Shown: positions 50,582 through 62,990 of the stretch, piece after piece
How the letters are laid out: each line of letters opens with the position of its first letter
Position numbering within the stretch: the stretch's first letter is position 1
Assembly (NCBI GenBank): GCA_021442155.1
Contig: CM038215.1
Location: forward strand, 208,500,982 to 208,564,981
Length of the DNA stretch: 64,000 nucleotides
Source of the DNA: Cymbidium sinense
Taxonomy: Eukaryota; Streptophyta; Magnoliopsida; Asparagales; Orchidaceae
Direction: 5' to 3'
Program-made: the position numbers and the translations under genes
The notes under the pieces: generated by a model
Seen by the model: the letters and a program-made list of their open reading frames with translations, nothing else
Told to the model about the DNA's origin: nothing
Database searches by the model: none

Positions 50582-52036
50582 GTCTTAGTAGGATGCCACA
50601 CAGATCCGTAAATGTACTTATTCAGGTGATCAAGTGCATCATCAATGTATAGTGTACCATCTTGAAAGACAGAAGTCACTACCCTTTAATGGAACCAATC
50701 ACCTTAATAAGGACTCCTAAGGGCGATGGGTCTGCATATGTACCAGAGATTCTTCCCTTACTTTACATGGAAAAGTAATGCAAGGTTTATTTCAAATCGG
50801 GTTCATTAAGTTTCCTACAGGGGTAAGCCTCCATAGTTAATTACATCCTAAGGGACAAGATCCCTTAGGAAAACTCTCGATTAAGGTAAATGATCGTTGT
50901 CTTTGAAGATTTTAATAGGAAGGACTATCAATAGATTGATTTATATTTTTTGAATAATCAAATGGGATTGATTACTAGAGGGAGTTATTATCAAAGCCAA
51001 AATAGAAGATGAGTAGGAGATGCCCACGATGCTAGGAAATCTAGCGAGCATCTCAAACTATCCTAAAATTGGGCTTTACATTTTGGAAATTGATTTAGTT
51101 TATTTGAGTTGCATTTTTTATTAGAAACTTAAGACTTAAGATCTTTAACACAAGGTTAAGGAAATGCTTAAGAGGTGAGGAATTATGCTTATGGCCTACA
51201 AAGGGGAAAAGCAATCTCAGAACCTAAATCTAGGGAGCTTTGGTGAGGGCTGGAAGCACAACCTAAATCTAAGGAAAAAAATGGGTAATTGGTTTTCCTC
51301 CAAAAGAGAGGATAAATCACCCGACTGCTTGGACTTACAACCGCCCGGGGTGGCCTCCAACTAACTCCTCCTATGATTTTAAATATATGTAGGCAAGTCT
51401 TTATGCTTATGCAAGATAGCTAGGTTATCATTTAGAAAGACACTAAGTCTTTAAAATCACTCCCTAAAGAGACTAGATCATGTAAAGGGACATGCTTCAA
51501 ATGACCTAAATCTAATGCATTTCAAATTTCATTTTTTTTTTCATTTTGGACAATCATTTTGACTCAGGCTAATAGGATTTTTATGACTAATGCATGAGAA
51601 ATAGATTATTGGCCAAAATCAATGAGAAGGTAGGAGGTGAGTTTCCACCATGGCCCTCAAAGGTCAAGCCAAGTTCTCTGGAAAAGGTGGAAGCCCTCCA
51701 ATCAAGAGTGAAATAAGATGCATTTGTGCATGATATTATAAAGAAATGCTCATCCAGCTAAAGGGTTGCTAATTCTTTTATCTTGATTTTAATCCTAAGC
51801 TTTAGGTGAGGTTATGAGTTATTTAATTTTATTTTGAGTTGTTAAGTTGGGTAAAAGATTTATTTTTTCCTAAAGAGCCTAATCCACATCCAGGCCATAC
51901 ATAAAGCAAGGAAGAAACTAGAAAATCATGCCACTTAATGCAAAAGCTAAACAAATCATCAATCAATTTATAAAGCTAATCAAAAGAATAAATGGCCATT
52001 GTGGTCGCACCACCACAAACCCAAAATATCAAATGT

Positions 52037-52057
52037 GGGTAGAGCTCTACCCTTATA
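52037..52057 (-). promoter_or_regulatory. Candidate TATA box with palindrome, element B LTR
   Basis: TATAAGG (minus strand, 52,051-52,057) runs into a perfect 16-bp palindrome GGGTAGAGCTCTACCC (52,037-52,052). The distance from TATA to the LTR end is 1,476 bp, against 1,474 and 1,461 bp in the two other LTRs that retain it. Confidence 0.5.
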
Positions 52058-55000
52058 CAACCCGGATTATAAATGAATTAAATTACAATTTAAGCAAAGG
52101 AATTTATTATTATTGGGATCTTCAAGCTTTATTCTTCTTTCTTTCTTCTTCTTTTCTTCTTTTCTTCTTTGGTTCCTCCTTTGGATGGTTGGAAGGTGGA
52201 TGCTCCAAGGCTTCACATGGTGCATAAGATAAGATCTTATGACCAATGCTCATCCTAATCCCATAATAAATCATTCCAAAATCCTAATATACAAATTTTT
52301 ACATGAAAAGGAAAAGGAAATCTAACTAACACCTACAAAATAAGGGTTAGTTAAATCACACTACACAAATCCTAAGCATGCATATTAATCTTATCACCCC
52401 ACACATGGGTGACTAAGTCCACTTGGCCTATGGATTATGTGAAGGGGTATAAGCACCTGCAAGCAAGAAACATTTATATTTTTATTTATGATAACACCCC
52501 TTTAACACAATCTCCTACAGAAAATAACATTTAGACTAAGCAAATCCTACCATTAATTCTATGAGCATACACCCTAATATCTAGTCTAAAAAATATACTA
52601 CAAAACAAAACATAACATCAAACCATGCATTGACCTAACCTAAAGCTAGAAGTGATAACTTAGGCTAATGTGTGTGCTTTGAAGGTCTGTGTGGTATGCT
52701 TAGCTTAGGACTTTAGGTTCAAATTTTCTAAGTGTGAAGAACTTGTTCAACTTAGAGGAAGTTATTTAAGTGTTTTGACTTATTTTATTTCATGTTTTAC
52801 TTTGGTTTAAGTGAAACCTACAATTAATTACTAAGTTATGAAGAGAGGGAAAGAGAAGAGAACTTCTTTCCTTCCCTAACCTTAAGTAATTTCTAAGGTA
52901 AGTTCACATTTTAATTTCATTTAGGTGAATATTTTGATTAAATATTTTAATTAATCCTAAGTTTAGAAAAACTCTAAACAAACCTATTCAAAAAAAGGCA
53001 TTTTAAAATTAAATAAAATGAATCAAAATTCACATAACACATATTACTTTATTTTTTCCCAACATATATGTAACATGCATATGGATGGACCCTAAGCATA
53101 TCTATACATGCAAATGAGAGTAGTAACATAATTTATGATGCATGCTAAGTAATCCATTTAAGAAAATTTAGAAGTTGAATATGTATGATTTTTCTTATGT
53201 AGAAAGGTTTTCCTTATCCAAAATTTCACATACATACATGAAAGTAAGAAAGGCATAAGTGAGTACAATGCCATTGTTAACTAGAGGTGTAAGGTACAAG
53301 ACCTACTTAGGGCTACTTAAAGTCTCACAACCTGGGTTGTCCAAACTAATATACCACTTTCCTTAAGTACAAAACATGTATATAAAAGAAATGAAATAAA
53401 AGGAATATGCAAAAGTTGTTTAATAGTTTCATTTTGTTTATGCAATTTATTCATGCAAGTGTAGGAAACCCTTCTTAAGTGAGCATAGGGATGAATAGGG
53501 TATGAATTAAGTAAGTGTTGGGTTCTTTTCAAATGAACCCACATCTTACCAACTCTATTCAAAACTATAACATAAGAAAGAAGGAAAGGCTACACTAAAC
53601 ATGACTTTATAATCTATCACATGCAAGCTTATAATTAAGTATAAGAATAGCACACTTTAGATTTGATTTTCATTTATAAGTTTTGAAAATAATTTGATTT
53701 AGTAGTGATAATAGCCACTCATATTTTACTTTAGCCAACATGCACATTTGACATAAAGTAAACAATTTCATTTTAAAATTTAAAACATGAAATTATGAAT
53801 GCATGAATCACATGACATACAACTTAACATGTTGGGAAAGATCTAAAGCAATGAATCATGTAAACAAACTCACTTTACTTAAATCCTAAAGACATTCTTA
53901 AGAATAAGAAAATTTAGAATAAATCAAAGTGAATTTCAAAATGATTTTTGTTTAGTTTGAAGTTTGATTTAATTTTAAAAAAGGTGAGATGAGTTTGCTA
54001 TTCCTAACCCATTCCACATGTGTTTTGTATTTTTGTTTAGATAATTAAATCCATTTTAAGCATTGATTAGGTTAAGGTATGAATTAAGGCTTAATTAACC
54101 CTTACCTACACCACCTTAGAAAAATTAACTAACTAATTATGAGCCAATGAGATGACATAAAACCCACAAGGTATTTAAATTTGCAATGCACCTAAATAAT
54201 GAAAGGCCTAATGCAATTTGGCTCACAATTAAAAGTTAATTAAGCTAAGGGTTTAAGTACTTTTTAAAACACCCTTCATCTTATGAAAGGGGTTTTAATT
54301 TTCTTAATTGAACTTAGGCTATTAAACACCTAAGCATCTACCCAAGGTAGATTAATTAAGTTCTGGAACTTTTAGAATTTTGAAAATTATTTAAAGGGAT
54401 AATTAATGAATTAACCCTTAATTAAGAGGGGATTAAGGAAAGAAAAGGGGGTTTAGGAATAGCTTAGGGAAATGCCCCAAAATTATTCCATAAAACCCCT
54501 ACTCATTGGATCTAACCTTAATCACACTTAATCAAAGGTTAAATCCACTAATCACACCTTAATTACCCTTAATTACATGAAAAGGTAATTAGAGAATGAA
54601 ATAGCAATTTCTTTAATTAAGGCCTCAATAAATCTCAAGAAATTTTGGGGAGGTAGAAGTCAACCCCTAAAATGAACCCTAGAAATTTGAGATTAATTGG
54701 TGATCTAATTAGAGGATAATTAGCTAATTAAAATTCTAAAAGGAACACAAATTAAGAAAAAAAGGGTAATTTAAAATCCATTAAAACCATTTTTAAAATA
54801 TTATAGATAAAATTATCTTTCCATAGCATTTTTTCTTTTATTTTTTAATTTTTTATGAAGAGTTATGAATTTTAGAAGATTAGGATTAATTAAATAACTA
54901 ATCCCACTTAATCCAAGCATGGCGTATGCATGGTCGGCATGTTTTACACACATCATGTGAGCCACTTACTAATGTCACATCAAGGGCTACATGCACATTT

Positions 55001-56096
55001 TATCTCTCGCCATCCGATCAAAGATGATGACTGAGATCTCCCTGCGGTTTATAAAATGGATAACATGCATATAAATATGGGAATAATCTCGACCATCCAT
55101 CCAAATAGCGTAGATGGATAGCCAGAGGTTCATCCCTACCAAAGCTCAAGAAGAATGAGATCTATCCACCTTCTGGAGATCCCACAATTGAGCATGGATT
55201 AACAAATTTAGCCCACACCATCATGCAATATAATACATCCAATGCCAAGATCCAATGAAATTTCTTCACTTCACAAAGGACCAACACCCATGAGAATTAA
55301 GTGAAAAATCAAACCTCATCGAGGTGATCACCGGCTCGATTCTGAGGTAGCTTCATCTAGTGAGATGAAGCCTGTCAAGTTTTGAGTTGAGGTTGAGTGG
55401 CTCTATGGACCAACTCCTCACCCTTGGACTTTGATCCTCTCCCTCCTTTAGGGAACTCATAGAGAGCTTGAAATCACTCCATGGAGTGTGCAAGAAAGAT
55501 TAATTTGGAGTGAGGAAGAAATTACTTCAATGGACCTCCCCTATTTTCAAGTGAGAAAAATCACAAAGATGAAATTCAAATCCTCTAGAAGCTTAGGATC
55601 ACTGAAATGGCTCTCTCACTCCTAGTGCTCAATCAAGTGTGAGTGAAATGAAAATAAGTCAATTGTGGGGAGTATATCTCCTTGAAGGATGGACTGGCAA
55701 ATGTCCATGCCATTTTGATCCAATTGACCATGGAGTGAGTTTGCTATTTTGAATGTGCATGGTCGTTTCAGAGTGGAATGCCAACTTCCCATGCATCAAT
55801 TAAGCAGCTTAAGAGGAATTTGAAATTTCAATTCAAGTGGTTTTTCTATGGTCAAATGGCTGACCCAAACCCATTTTGGGTGCACCACTCATCTAAGTCC
55901 CCTTGAGCTTTTAGGAAAGCCTCAAGTGATTGAAGAGGGTATGACCAAAATACCCATGGGCTAGCCAAAATTTGTTATGGCCTAGGGTAAAATGGTCATT
56001 TTGCTATTTTTTTTTTCAATTTGGTATGTTGGTATGTTGAGAAAATAGGTTTGGCCAAGTTTCATTGGATTTGGAATCCATTTGATAGGTTTGGCT

Positions 56097-56720
56097 CATG
56101 TTGACCCATTTAGGTCAAAATGGGTCAACTTGGGTCAAGTTGACCAATTGGTCAAATTGGGTCAAACCAAGGGTTGGGTCAAGTTCATATGACCATTTGA
56201 AATTTTTTGGTGCCTTTGGTTTGGTTCAATTTGGATTAGATTTGGTTTTGGCTCATATGATTTTAGGTCAAATGGGTCAAGTTGACCTATTTGACCCATT
56301 TGACCTATTTGAGGTAGTTAAGGGTAGGTTAGGTTAGTCATATGGGGTGATTGGTATTTTTTTCCAATCAATTTGGGTTAAGTTCATTTTGGCTCAACAT
56401 GACCCTTTAGTCATGTTGGGTCTAAGGTCAATTGGGCTAGGTTGGGTTTAGTTGGCCAATTGAGGCTTTCAAGTTCCACAAGTGATTTGGAATGGACTTG
56501 ACCCATTGGTTTCAATCAATTTTTAGAAAGTTTTGACACATTTTGGCCCTTTAGGTCAAAATGGGTCAACTTGGGTCAAGTGGGCCAATTGGGCTAGGTT
56601 AGGCTCAAATGTTGGCTTGGTCAAGTTCAAACATAGGTCGTGAGTGAACTTAGATCAATGGTTTCTATCAATTTGGCTTATGGTGAAATTTGTCTATGTA
56701 AAGTTTCATTTTAGGTAAGT
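56097..56720. repeat. GGTCAA/TTGACC-rich tract in U3 (element B)
   Basis: Eight copies of GGTCAA or TTGACC occur in 82 bp (56,101-56,182), including the perfect palindrome TTGACCAATTGGTCAA at 56,140-56,155. The density falls toward 56,720. TTGACC is a W-box core. A plus-strand 79-codon frame at 56,098-56,337 is only a translation of the repeat. Confidence 0.85.
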
Positions 56721-57231
56721 GTTGACTTGGTTTGACCCAATTCGATTGATTGATCATCCCTAGATGATTGTTGATCATGCTAAGAGGGGTATATGAGTTT
56801 GGTTCAATCCAATTTGATTAGGATTACAATTTGGCTCATAAGGGTACTTTAGGTCACTTTGGGTCAAGTGAGCCTATGGGTCAAATGGCTTGGTCAAAGC
56901 TTGATTTGAAATTGATCTTGTATATGGACTTATGATTGAAATATAAATCCATTTACAAGAGGTTTGAAGTCAAAGATTTTGATCCATTTGAAAATTTCAT
57001 ATTCAAAGGAAGAATATGAAGGAGTTTTGGGGTTTGATTTTGATTTGGGTTTGATTGTTTGATTGATTGATTTATATATGAGCTCATGATTGTATTGATT
57101 GAACCATGAGAGAAAATCAAGAGTTTGGCTTGATTTGAAAGTGATTTATCTAAGTTCAAGATTTTGGCTTGAAAGGCTTAGATTTGATTTTGAGTGATTT
57201 GAGTTTGATTTTGAATTGGTTTTGATTTATG

Positions 57232-57789
57232 AATTTATATTTCATTTATATATGTGAATATAAATGAGAATATAAATTGATCATGAGAAAATTTCAAGAA
57301 TTTGAAAAGGTTTAATCATGATTTAAAAAATTAAAGGATTTAAGAGAATTTTAATTTGAAATTTAATTTTGAATTGATTTGATTGATTTATATTTATATT
57401 TCATTTATATATGAGAATATAAATGAGAATATAAATAAGTTTGAGAAAATCCATGAGTTTGAATAGGTTTGATCAAAGTTTAGTTAAATCCATTAATGAA
57501 AAAAGGGATTTAAGGAATTTCAAGGATTTTAAATTTGAATTTAATTTTTGCCTTGATTTGATTTGATTTATATTTATATTTCATTTATATGTGAATATAA
57601 ATGAGATATAAATAAATTTGAGAAAACCTATTGGAGAGTTTGATCTTTTAGTTGATTTACTAAGTCCTTTAATGGAAAATTAAAGGACTTAAGAAAATTT
57701 TCATGAATTGATTTGAATTTTGAGTTTGATTTGATGGTTTGAATTTATATTTCATTTATAAATGTGAATATAAATGAGAATATAAATGG
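57232..57789. repeat. ~170-bp tandem repeats with AT palindrome, four units
   Basis: Four palindromes of the form ATTTATATTTCATTTATAT...ATATAAATGAGAATATAAA start near 57,232, 57,391, 57,571 and 57,742. Each is followed by 'gagaaa-tc', a (T)TTGAAT-rich stretch and 'aaaggattta/acttaag'. One copy exists at the same place in the LTR at 1-5,905. Confidence 0.85.
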
Positions 57790-58340
57790 ATTATGAGAAA
57801 TCTCAAAAGAATAAGTTTGAATCACAATTTTGGCTAAGTCCTTAAGAAAGGATAAAGGACTTAGGAAAACTGAACTTAGGAATTTTTGATGGATTTTGAT
57901 CATGAGTTTCAATCATTGAACTGAATCATGGAATTGATTGAGTTTAAGAAAATCAAATAGAATTGATTTGAAGTTTGACTTGAAAGAAGGAAAGTGAGGA
58001 ATGATTTAAGCTTAGGAAATTTTCCTAACACCCAAGTAGACCTATTCCTATGGCTAACTTTCTAAGTCTTAGGCTGGGGAGAGTGTCCACCTAATCACTA
58101 GATGTCTTAATTCTTAAAGTCTAAGAGATGTCATATGCCTAAGATGGAGGTTTTGAGAGCTCATTCAAAAAATGAGGTCAACAAAGGGTGCCCAATTGGT
58201 GTTGTGTGACTGACCAGGAACACCACACCTATTGGTGTTGATTGAAACGATCAACAGCATCAAAAGATCACAAGCACTAACAGAAACAATCTATCCTTAA
58301 CCTAAGGAAAAGAAACAACTTAGCTAGTGAATGTGGATAC

Positions 58341-58474
58341 TTATGTCTACATAAAGAGAGGGAAGAATCCACTAGGATAGAGAACCTTCCACTAGGGAAG
58401 CAGTTTCAAGTCATCATGGAGATGAAAGGTTTGATTTGATTGAATTCACTAGTGAGAGATCTCCACTGGGGAGA
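58341..58474. repeat. Short-hairpin cluster in element B 3' region
   Basis: Consecutive stem-loops: TTATGT-CT-ACATAA (58,341-58,354), ATCC-ACTA-GGAT (58,367-58,378), CTTCC-ACTAG-GGAAG (58,386-58,400), TCATC-ATGGA-GATGA (58,411-58,425) and TCTCC-ACTGG-GGAGA (58,460-58,474). Loop types match the element A cluster, but three stems (TCATC, TCTCC, TTATGT) have sequences not seen there. Confidence 0.78.
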
Positions 58475-58549
58475 GAGGTTGAATTTATTTAATTTATGTT
58501 AGTTTTGATGATTTGGTTTGCAATGGATCTTGAGATGGAGGCTAAGACC

Positions 58550-60060
58550 TAACTCGATTTACCAATCAAAGGGGTAGCTACTAAACATATAGAGACCAAC
58601 CAACCAAAGGGATGCCTTTATGAAATTACTGGAAGAAAGCTGTAGACTACATCTCCAAGTAGACCTTGTTGGGGTAATGGCAACAAATGATTGAACCAAC
58701 ATAGGCTAACTATTGAGTGAATGCACTGTACTTAGATCAACTCAAAGAGTTGAGATTGATTTATTTAGTTTGTTTATTTTGATTATGATGGATCCCATAG
58801 TCATGATGAAGTCAGTAGGGATGCAGAAACCTGATTTAATAATTCAAATGGGAGTGTCTACCAAACATAAGGTAGGACTATCCAAATCCACAAGTGAATT
58901 AATTTTTGTTTATTTATTTTAGTTGTTTGTATCATGGACTCTATTAGTTTGCGAGGGATCAAACTAAGAAAGAGCTTATATCAGCTTAGACCTATCTCAG
59001 ATTTACTAAACCAAGGGAGAATTTGCGTATTCGCTAAACAAATTTTTCAATGACAGGGGTGACTACTAGGAAAGGGGGACTGCCCAATCCAAAAGTAACC
59101 CGAGTATTGTCTAAATGGGGTCACAAAGGACTTGATCCAAATAGAGTGCCCATGGGATGGATGGGCTTAATCCAACACCGAGAAAATGACATGGCTAGTC
59201 ATAAATTCAATAGTATTTAGTGTCCAACTCAGGAGAAAGCACGGACTTATATATCTAAAGAGTGGTGTACTGGGTGAGTCATTATCAACATAGGAACATC
59301 AACCAACCTAAGGTGCCCATCGATTTGTAATAATCACCTGGAAGAAAGCTCGGGACTCACATCCTCCTAAAGCGAACTAATGGATAGTCATCTTCGCTGA
59401 GTGTGCTATCACCTTGGGGTGACTACCGAAAGTGAATGCCACAGGGACTTATACTCAAAAGTAGTTAAGAGGAAAGGAGCCTCTGGGGGACTTATCATAA
59501 AACTCAAACATACTTGACCTAGTTAGAACATGGTGGCTAGTTTAAGAAGAAATCACAGGGACTCACATCTTCTTAAATTAAGTCAACATGAGGTAGCTTA
59601 CTGGCTGGGCAGTGAGGACTACCATACTAATAAGGAGCTATTTGGTTTGCAATGGTCAAGTTAGGAAGAAAGCTCTGAGAATTAGATCCTCCAACAAATG
59701 ACCACTAGGGTGATATACTAGCGATGTAGCATGTAGACCACTAGAGCAAATAACAATGAGTGAGTGCCATGGGCTTGCTCCCACATCAAAATAACTCAAG
59801 ACAAAAGATTTATGTTTATTGTGCATGTAAAAGGAATAGGATGCCTCTGGGGACTCTTACACTACCTTAAAACACCGGGGAATTATGAAATGATGCCTGG
59901 ATGGTAACAAGAATTCCCACTAAGAAAGGATGCGCTTGGGTTCTCTACCTAACTTAGTTATGCTAATATAGATGCCTCTGGGTTCTCTTACACCTATTCT
60001 AAAAAAGCATTGGAGATTGTGTTTGTGTTGTGAAAGAGGATAGATGCCATTGGGGACTCT
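58550..60060. repeat. Degenerate repeats of element B 3' region
   Basis: Diverged versions of the element A repeats. The words 'gaagaaag/aat-c', 'actcacatctt', 'gggtgactac' and 'gat-gcctctgggg' recur from 58,630 to 60,060. They are more decayed and about 0.8 kb shorter than in element A. No coding potential. Confidence 0.65.
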
Positions 60061-60179
60061 TATACCCTAAACATGTCAATGATTAAAGACAAGCAAACAA
60101 CACTTCAAAGAAGAGAAGATTTGATGAATGGAATCATTTTGTTCTTTTATTAATGATTATTTTCAAACAAGTTTTATTT

Positions 60180-61510
60180 CATGGGTAATATTTCTTTAGA
60201 TAGAGCCCATTAATTGGAAGCATCGGTGTTCCCCTTTACAATCAATAAGATGATAAGATCCTCCTTGGCCTTCTCATGACATAGGGGCCTTCCCAAGTGG
60301 GTTCAAACTTGCCTCCCATCTTTGATAGCAACAATTGGTCTCCTAGGACTAACACAAGTTCTCCTACTCAGAAAGACCTAGGGCGGACCAGCTTGTTGTG
60401 AGCTTGAATCATTTTGGCCTTGTATAACTCGAGATTTTGGCACGCCCAAAGGAAACTTTCCTCCAAACCTTCGAGCTCTTCTAACCGCAACTTTGCATTA
60501 TGCTCTATAGTGATCTTATTACCCAATGCTATCCTTAGTGATGGGAGTTGAACTTCTAAATGAAGAATGGCTTGGACCCATACACCAAGAAAATAGAGAG
60601 TTGGAGTTTGGTATGGTGCGTAGGCCCACAACTTCAACTAACTGCATTTATCATTATTGTCATCAAGAGACTTCTTTAGTATCTGGATGAGAGTTTTGTT
60701 AAATGCTTCTGCTAAACCATTAGCTCTGGGTGATAGATGGTGGAGTATCTCTAATCTATACATCTTCTAAAATTATTGATCTTGTGCTTTTGAATGCATA
60801 CCATTATCGATATAATTATCGAGGCACCCAACCTATATATGATATGGTTCCTAAAAAAATTGAAGCACATGGTGAGTATGACCTCTGAGTGGGATGGCTT
60901 CCACCCACTTGGAAAAGTAGTGGAGCTAAGATGAATCGATGCCCTTTGGAAGAAAGGAGGATCGATCGGACCCTACAATGTTCGGTACCCCAACACTCAA
61001 ATGGCCATGAAGCCAAAGTAGGGTGTAGAATGTTGGGTGGTTGGTGGAGACACCGTGTACCGACCATGGATTCCATCCTAGCTACATCCATACAATATCA
61101 TAGAAGGCTAGTAATATCCAAGTCTTTTGATCTTTTGACTTCATCTTGACGGGCCTCATGCTAGACACAGAATCAATTATAATTCCATGGGCTTCATATT
61201 TGTCTAAACAACGTAACAACATTTGGTCAAAGGACCAGTTGTATAGGGTGCCATTAACAAAAGCATAGGAGAGAGCTCTCTTTTTCACCTGATGGACATG
61301 AGATTTCTCTTGAGGTAGTTTTCCAGTGTTCAAGTAATCTATGAATGGTTGCCTCCAATCTAGCTCCTTGTCCATTTTGGCAATGATAACCTCCCCTTCA
61401 AGAGAAAGTCTCTCGATGAGTTCAACATCAATAAGGGATAAAACTTGTATATTTTGGATCCTTATTGAAATGGACTCATCTTCCGGACATGCCAACTCTT
61501 TGGCAAGTTT
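60180..61510 (-). pseudogene. Element B integrase region, degenerate
   Basis: At 61,082-61,516 the frame runs from the end of the archaeal-type RNase H ('MAKLAKELACPEDESISIRI') through 'DWRQPFIDYLNTGKLPQE' to the integrase zinc-binding segment ('NGTLYNWSFDQMLLRCLDK'). The core near 60,816-61,091 keeps 'ASWPFECWGTE' and 'SSKGHRFILA' with frameshifts. 60,368-60,637 holds 'APYQTPTLYF', 'LEELEGLEESFLWACQNLEL' and 'NKLVRPRSF'. The end of pol near 60,180-60,320 has 'GGKFEPTWEGPYV' and 'LPINGLYLKKYY'. It is not functional because of multiple frame breaks. Confidence 0.85.
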
Positions 61511-61624
61511 GGCCAAGGCATCTCTGCATTCTGCTGAAACCTTTTAGATGGTGACTTGAGAATGGGCCAACTTCATGGTATACTCATAGTAATGATGAAG
61601 CTTGGGTTTGAGGACTGGTAGGAC

Positions 61625-61866
61625 TTAACAATGGTTGATGACCAGAATCCCAAAGATGTTGATTCTCTTGACACTGATGGTGATGACTAACTCCAGATCG
61701 ATAATCAAAGCCTCATACTCGACCTCATTATTGGTGTAGGGGTTGGAAAGATAATATGATAATCTCATCACATCATGTTTGGAGTTAGAAGAACTATTTA
61801 CCCCTGCCTTTCTGGGAGAATAGATCATGGTGCTTCACCTTTAAGAAAAAAGCACCATCAAAATAT
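61625..61866 (-). pseudogene. Element B archaeal-type RNase H, degenerate
   Basis: It opens with 'YFDGAFFLKGEAP' near 61,830-61,866, then a stop, then 'SYYLSNPYTNNEVEYEALII' (catalytic Glu present). After 'INIFG' a deletion removes the Asp-Ser of the usual 'GDSQLVINQ', leaving 'ILVINHC'. It is the same domain as 16,688-17,110 of element A. Its presence in both copies supports assignment to the Tat lineage. Confidence 0.8.
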
Positions 61867-62039
61867 CTCTCCATCGGCATTACCCTCCTAAGTTCATGAT
61901 TTGTTCATCGGAGATCATCAGCGGAGAATCAGCAGGAAGTGGTGTCTTATTAAGAAATCGCTAGTGCATCCTTTTACAGAGTACAAATGTGATATCAAAC
62001 TACGAGAGTATCATGGACCAACAAGCCAAACATCTAGAA

Positions 62040-62990
62040 AGCATTGGCTGTGTCATGAGGTACTGTAGTGAATTAGTTCGAGAGATCAAGTTCACCTTAT
62101 GAGAAAGCATGTAGTGTCATAGCTTCTGAGATGCAAAGATCAAAGCTAGGCAATGTTTCTCAATAGGTGGATAGTTTGCTTGTGAGGATCGATGTGAGGT
62201 AGTAGAGTATGCTTTCCTTCCCCATCATTGGCTTGAATAGAGCGAAAGTCATCCAATGCGGTGTAAAGGATCAATGGCGCCGGGATAGAGCTGCTAGACT
62301 TCACCAAGTATTCTTTGATGTCTTGAATGCGTCTTGCACTTATCATCCCACTTGAACTTGGCATCCTTTTGACAAGTCGAGAATGGTTTGTATCTCCCTG
62401 ATAAGTTTGAGATAAAGCGTCTTAGATATGACATCCATCCTTGAAAGGATTTGAGTTGAGTTAAACTCTTAGGAGGTGGCATTTCTAAGATAGCTTTAGT
62501 CTTTTTAGGATCTATTTCTATTCCCCGGTGTCGAATAATAAACTCAAGAAATTTCTCTGAAGTGACTCCGAATGCACACTTCAGGGGATTCATTTTAAGG
62601 TTATATTATCTTAACCGTTCGAAAACTACTCTCAAGTCAAAGAGGTGGTCTTCCTTTTCTCTACTCTTGACTTAGATCATCAAGATAGCACTCAACGATG
62701 ATGGATGAGTTCATTGAAGATCGAGTCATGGTTGGTATGTAGCACCGGCATTTTAAGGTGAAGGCATGACCCTATAATGAAGATTGATCGAGGTTGAAAG
62801 TATTTCTTTCATCTTGAGACATCTTGATTTGGTTATAGCTAGATGACCCATCCATGAAAGAGAAGGCGCATGAGATGAGGCAATGTCCACCATTAAGGTA
62901 TAGGAAGAGGAAACTCATATCCTAAAATTGACGTAAATGCTAATTTGTCCATTCTTCTTCTTGGGATGACACTAGCTTAAGGATATTTTT
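62040..62990 (-). pseudogene. Element B reverse transcriptase/RNase H, degenerate
   Basis: The active site is 'VECYLDDL', with YLDD at 62,676-62,687. The segment 62,294-62,593 continues with 'NPLKCAFGVTSEKFLEFIIR', 'RGIEIDPKKTKAI', 'MPPPKSLTQLKSF' and 'RRFISNLSGRYKPF', the RT thumb. The linked RNase H at 62,040-62,364 is short and broken. The N-terminal RT motifs near 62,830-62,960 are frameshifted more than in element A. Confidence 0.87.

Larger units (their letters stand above)
50581..58227 (-). mobile_element. Element B 3' LTR, complete (~7.6 kb)
   Basis: On the minus strand it starts at 58,227 with TGTGGTGTTCC, directly left of the element B internal region. It runs without a recognisable insertion to 50,581 (minus-strand ...AAGACA). 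All sub-blocks of the other LTR copies occur in order: W-box-rich tract (56,097-56,720), CpG-bearing patch (54,915-55,060), AATTAATTAA-rich DNA, one sub-repeat (53,265-53,365), pyrimidine tract (52,130-52,180), TATA (52,051) and R/U5. The colinearity with copy 1 and with element A shows that the 7.6-kb length belongs to the family. The left end is more diverged than the right, so it is less certain to a few bp. Confidence 0.82.

Noticed and set aside
56098..56337. 79-codon ORF with repeated 'WVKLT/GQ' pattern
   Set aside because: Translation of the GGTCAA/TTGGGTCAA low-complexity tract.
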